Notes under the pieces: model-generated
What the model saw: only the letters and a program-made list of their open reading frames with translations
Databases searched by the model: none
What the model was told of the DNA's origin: nothing
Assembly (NCBI GenBank): GCA_945492685.1
Contig: CALYUZ010000037.1
Span: 1-7,285 of the forward strand
Source of the DNA: an uncultured Methanomassiliicoccaceae archaeon
Lineage (GTDB): Archaea; Thermoplasmatota; Thermoplasmata; Methanomassiliicoccales; Methanomethylophilaceae
Reading direction: 5' to 3'
DNA length: 7,285 nucleotides
Translations under genes and position numbers: made by a program
In this document: piece after piece, positions 5,591 to 7,285 of the stretch
Layout: each line of letters starts with the position of its first letter
Numbering within the stretch: the first letter of the stretch is position 1

Positions 5591-6019
5591 TCAGATCTCC
5601 TCGTAGGTGATGAGCCTTATACCGGCCTTCTGGAGGACCTCCACGGCCTTGGAGGGGTCGTCGACCCTGATGAAGAAGGCAGCGGTGGCCTTGCCGGTGT
5701 AGGCGTATCCGTACTCGATGTTGATCCCGTTGGCTCCAAACGCATCAGCGGCTGCGATGACGGATCCGGGGGTGTCGTCGATGACGACTCCGATCACATC
5801 GGTCTTCTTGACGATGATACCCTTGGACTTCAGACGGTCGTATGCATCCCCGGGGTTGTCGACGATGGCCCTGAGGATACCGAACTCGGTAGACTCGGCG
5901 AGGTTGAACGCCTTCATGTTCACGGCGCACTCCTTCATGATGGAGGCGATGTTCGCGAGACGTCCGGGCTCGTTGTTGACGAAAATCGAAAGCTGTGTGA
6001 TTATCTTGTTGTCTGTCAT
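5591..6019 (-). CDS. Tandem ACT-domain protein next to PaaK (likely amino-acid sensor)
   Basis: The 142-residue protein consists of two ACT domains. The first (about 6-70) starts TQLSIFVNNEPGRL, and the second (about 74-142) starts DVIGVVIDDTPGSV. Both have the Pro-Gly turn (P18-G19 and P84-G85) that marks ACT ligand sites, and there is no catalytic domain. Stand-alone ACT proteins are commonly encoded beside paaK in archaea and anaerobes. They are expected to bind a small ligand, probably an aromatic amino acid, and to modulate the ligase or its pathway; this is inference. The start is fixed by the TGATG overlap with the upstream PaaK stop and by AGGGTGAT just before it. The frame stays open far into the upstream gene, but that extension is a shadow of the PaaK coding sequence. 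The SelB-like gene follows after 2 nt. Confidence 0.9.
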   Translation of the reverse strand: MTDNKIITQLSIFVNNEPGRLANIASIMKECAVNMKAFNLAESTEFGILRAIVDNPGDAYDRLKSKGIIVKKTDVIGVVIDDTPGSVIAAADAFGANGINIEYGYAYTGKATAAFFIRVDDPSKAVEVLQKAGIRLITYEEI

Positions 6020-7285
6020 CAGATCACCCTCTTGTCGATGACTCTCTTGGCCTTGCCCTCGAACCTGGGGAGCTCCCCGGGTGCCTTGAGCTCGACTGTC
6101 ACCGCGATGTTGAGGTACTTCTTCAGCTCGGACTCGATGTGTGCCCTGAGCCTGATCATGTCCTCGACCTTGTCGCTGAACGCCTCGGGTCTGATCTCGA
6201 CCTGCAGGAGCATGTTGTCCAGGGCGCCCTCGCGGGTGACGTAGATCATGTACTGGTCCCCGACCTCGGGGATCTGCAGGAGCGTGTACTCGATCTGCGA
6301 CGGGAAAACATTGATTCCGCGGATGATAAGCATGTCGTCGGTCCTTCCGGTGATCCTGCTGATCCTGGGGGATGTCCTTCCGCACTCGCACTCGTCCTCC
6401 ATCAGGGTGGTGACGTCCTTGATCCTGTAGCGGATCATGGGCATGGCCTCCTTCTTGAGCATGGTGACGACCATCTCTCCCTTCTGTCCGGGTCCGAGAG
6501 ACTCTCCGGTCTCGGGGTCGATGATCTCGACGTACATGATGTCCCCTGCGACGTGGATTCCCTTGCGCTCCTCGCACTCGGTGAACATGGGTCCGGCCTG
6601 CTCGGAGGTTCCGTAGATGTCGTAGGCCTTGATACCCATGGACTCCTCGATGTGCTGCCTCATGCTCTCGGACCAGGGCTCGGCTCCGAGGACCGCCTTT
6701 CTCAGCTTGGTGTCCCTGCGGATGTCCACACCCATCTTCTTGGCGACGTCTCCCAGGTGGATGAGGTAGGAGGGAGTGCATGCGATGGCGGTGACCCCGA
6801 GGTCCATCATGAGCTCGATCTGCCTCTCGGTGCTGCCGGTACCGGTGGGGAGGACGGTGGCTCCGACCTTCTCCGCTCCGTAGTGGAGTCCGAGTCCGCC
6901 GGTGAAGAGTCCGTATCCGTAGGAGACCTGCATGGTGTCGTCGCGGCCGATACCGATGGAGGTCAGGGACCTTGCGAGGGCCTCGGTCCAGTATGCGAGG
7001 TCGTTCTCGGTGTATCCGACCAGGGTGGGCTTACCGGTGGTCCCGGATGAGACATGGTACCTGACGATCTGGTTGTTGGGCACGTTGAACATCTTCGTGG
7101 GATAGTTGTCACGGAGGTCCTGCTTGTACATGAAGGGCAGTTTGGAGATATCCTCAAGGCAGTTGATGTCATCGGGGTGGACGTTCTGCGCCCTCATCCT
7201 GTCGTGATAGAACTGGTTGAAGGAATAGAGGTTGTTGACAAGAGTTTTGAGCTCGCGGTACTGGAGGGCCTTGAGATCCTCCAGA
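6019..7285 (-). CDS. paaK: Phenylacetate/arylacetate-CoA ligase, PaaK family (paralog 2, N-terminus missing)
   Basis: The minus-strand frame is open to the right edge. The residues before the first internal ATG (7197) continue the homology (LEDLKALQYRELK matches EELEKLQLKLLRAKL of paralog 1), so 7197 is not the start. By comparison about 14 residues lie outside the window; 421 are visible. Motifs are intact: SSGTTGKPT, YGYGLFTGGLG, YGTSE, RYRIKD, GRTDDMLIIRGINVFPSQIE and FEGKAKRVIDKR, plus the Cys/His set ECE...GIH...CECGR that could bind zinc. It keeps the Tyr before GYGLFTGG that paralog 1 has changed, so it looks like the more typical PaaK. The reaction should be ATP-dependent CoA ligation of an arylacetate. 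Its stop overlaps the ACT start (TGATG), so the two are translationally coupled, and the SelB-like gene follows. The physiological substrate (phenylacetate, 4-hydroxyphenylacetate or indoleacetate) cannot be told from the sequence. Confidence 0.92.
   Translation of the reverse strand, partial: LEDLKALQYRELKTLVNNLYSFNQFYHDRMRAQNVHPDDINCLEDISKLPFMYKQDLRDNYPTKMFNVPNNQIVRYHVSSGTTGKPTLVGYTENDLAYWTEALARSLTSIGIGRDDTMQVSYGYGLFTGGLGLHYGAEKVGATVLPTGTGSTERQIELMMDLGVTAIACTPSYLIHLGDVAKKMGVDIRRDTKLRKAVLGAEPWSESMRQHIEESMGIKAYDIYGTSEQAGPMFTECEERKGIHVAGDIMYVEIIDPETGESLGPGQKGEMVVTMLKKEAMPMIRYRIKDVTTLMEDECECGRTSPRISRITGRTDDMLIIRGINVFPSQIEYTLLQIPEVGDQYMIYVTREGALDNMLLQVEIRPEAFSDKVEDMIRLRAHIESELKKYLNIAVTVELKAPGELPRFEGKAKRVIDKRVI

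Noticed and set aside
5591..6781. A single 396-codon protein with an N-terminal extension on the ACT protein.
   Set aside because: The first 254 codons are an Arg/His/Gly-rich out-of-frame reading of PaaK. The TGATG overlap and GGTGAT site support a start at 6019.
6139..7050. Long plus-strand open frame of about 303 codons opposite PaaK paralog 2.
   Set aside because: The product is Asp/Gly/Leu/Val-rich with no domain, as expected for the antisense of a GC-biased gene; the opposite strand carries a clear PaaK sequence.
6019..7197. Starting PaaK paralog 2 at the ATG at 7197.
   Set aside because: Homology to paralog 1 continues upstream through the window edge without a stop, so the true start lies outside.

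Overview
This 7.3 kb window looks archaeal. Ribosome-binding sites of the GGTGAT/GGAGGT type alternate with TATA boxes placed so that transcripts would be leaderless. The gene set is also archaeal: a NifV/AksA-like protein, arylacetate-CoA ligase (PaaK) genes, a tandem-ACT protein and a SelB-like protein with a decayed G domain. The DNA is GC-rich with strong C/G-ending codon bias. None of the nine genes ends in TAG (eight TGA, one TAA). Together this suggests a methanogen, most likely of the Methanomassiliicoccales (Thermoplasmatota), but this is inference: no rRNA or methanogenesis gene is present to confirm it.

Layout. Positions 1-306 hold the C-terminal end of an unrecognised protein on the + strand, followed by a terminator and a TATA element. 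Positions 433-1680 (+) encode a full-length NifV/isopropylmalate-synthase-like protein whose metal-binding and catalytic residues are nearly all replaced. Positions 1783-2124 (+) encode a small winged-helix regulator, probably leaderless. It converges on a PaaK ligase gene (2168-3469, -) across a shared hairpin. The region 3470-3665 is a divergent promoter with palindromes and a 21-bp-spaced direct repeat. It leads on the + strand to an N-terminally anchored extracytoplasmic protein (3666-4316) and a two-helix membrane protein (4342-4593). A second hairpin terminator separates these from a tightly packed minus-strand operon: paaK paralog 2 (incomplete, running off the right end), a tandem-ACT protein (5591-6019) and a SelB-like protein (4626-5588). 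Their junctions are TGATG and a 2-nt gap.

How the genes may work together. The PaaK enzymes should activate arylacetates to their CoA thioesters. In methanogens these can feed indolepyruvate-type ferredoxin oxidoreductases working towards aromatic amino acids. The ACT protein is a plausible amino-acid sensor for that step. Two genes stand out. The NifV-like protein keeps its fold signatures and high-expression codon usage but appears to be a pseudoenzyme or a repurposed enzyme. The SelB-like factor lacks all recognisable GTP-binding motifs, carries a CGSC motif, and is translationally coupled to the PaaK-ACT pair.
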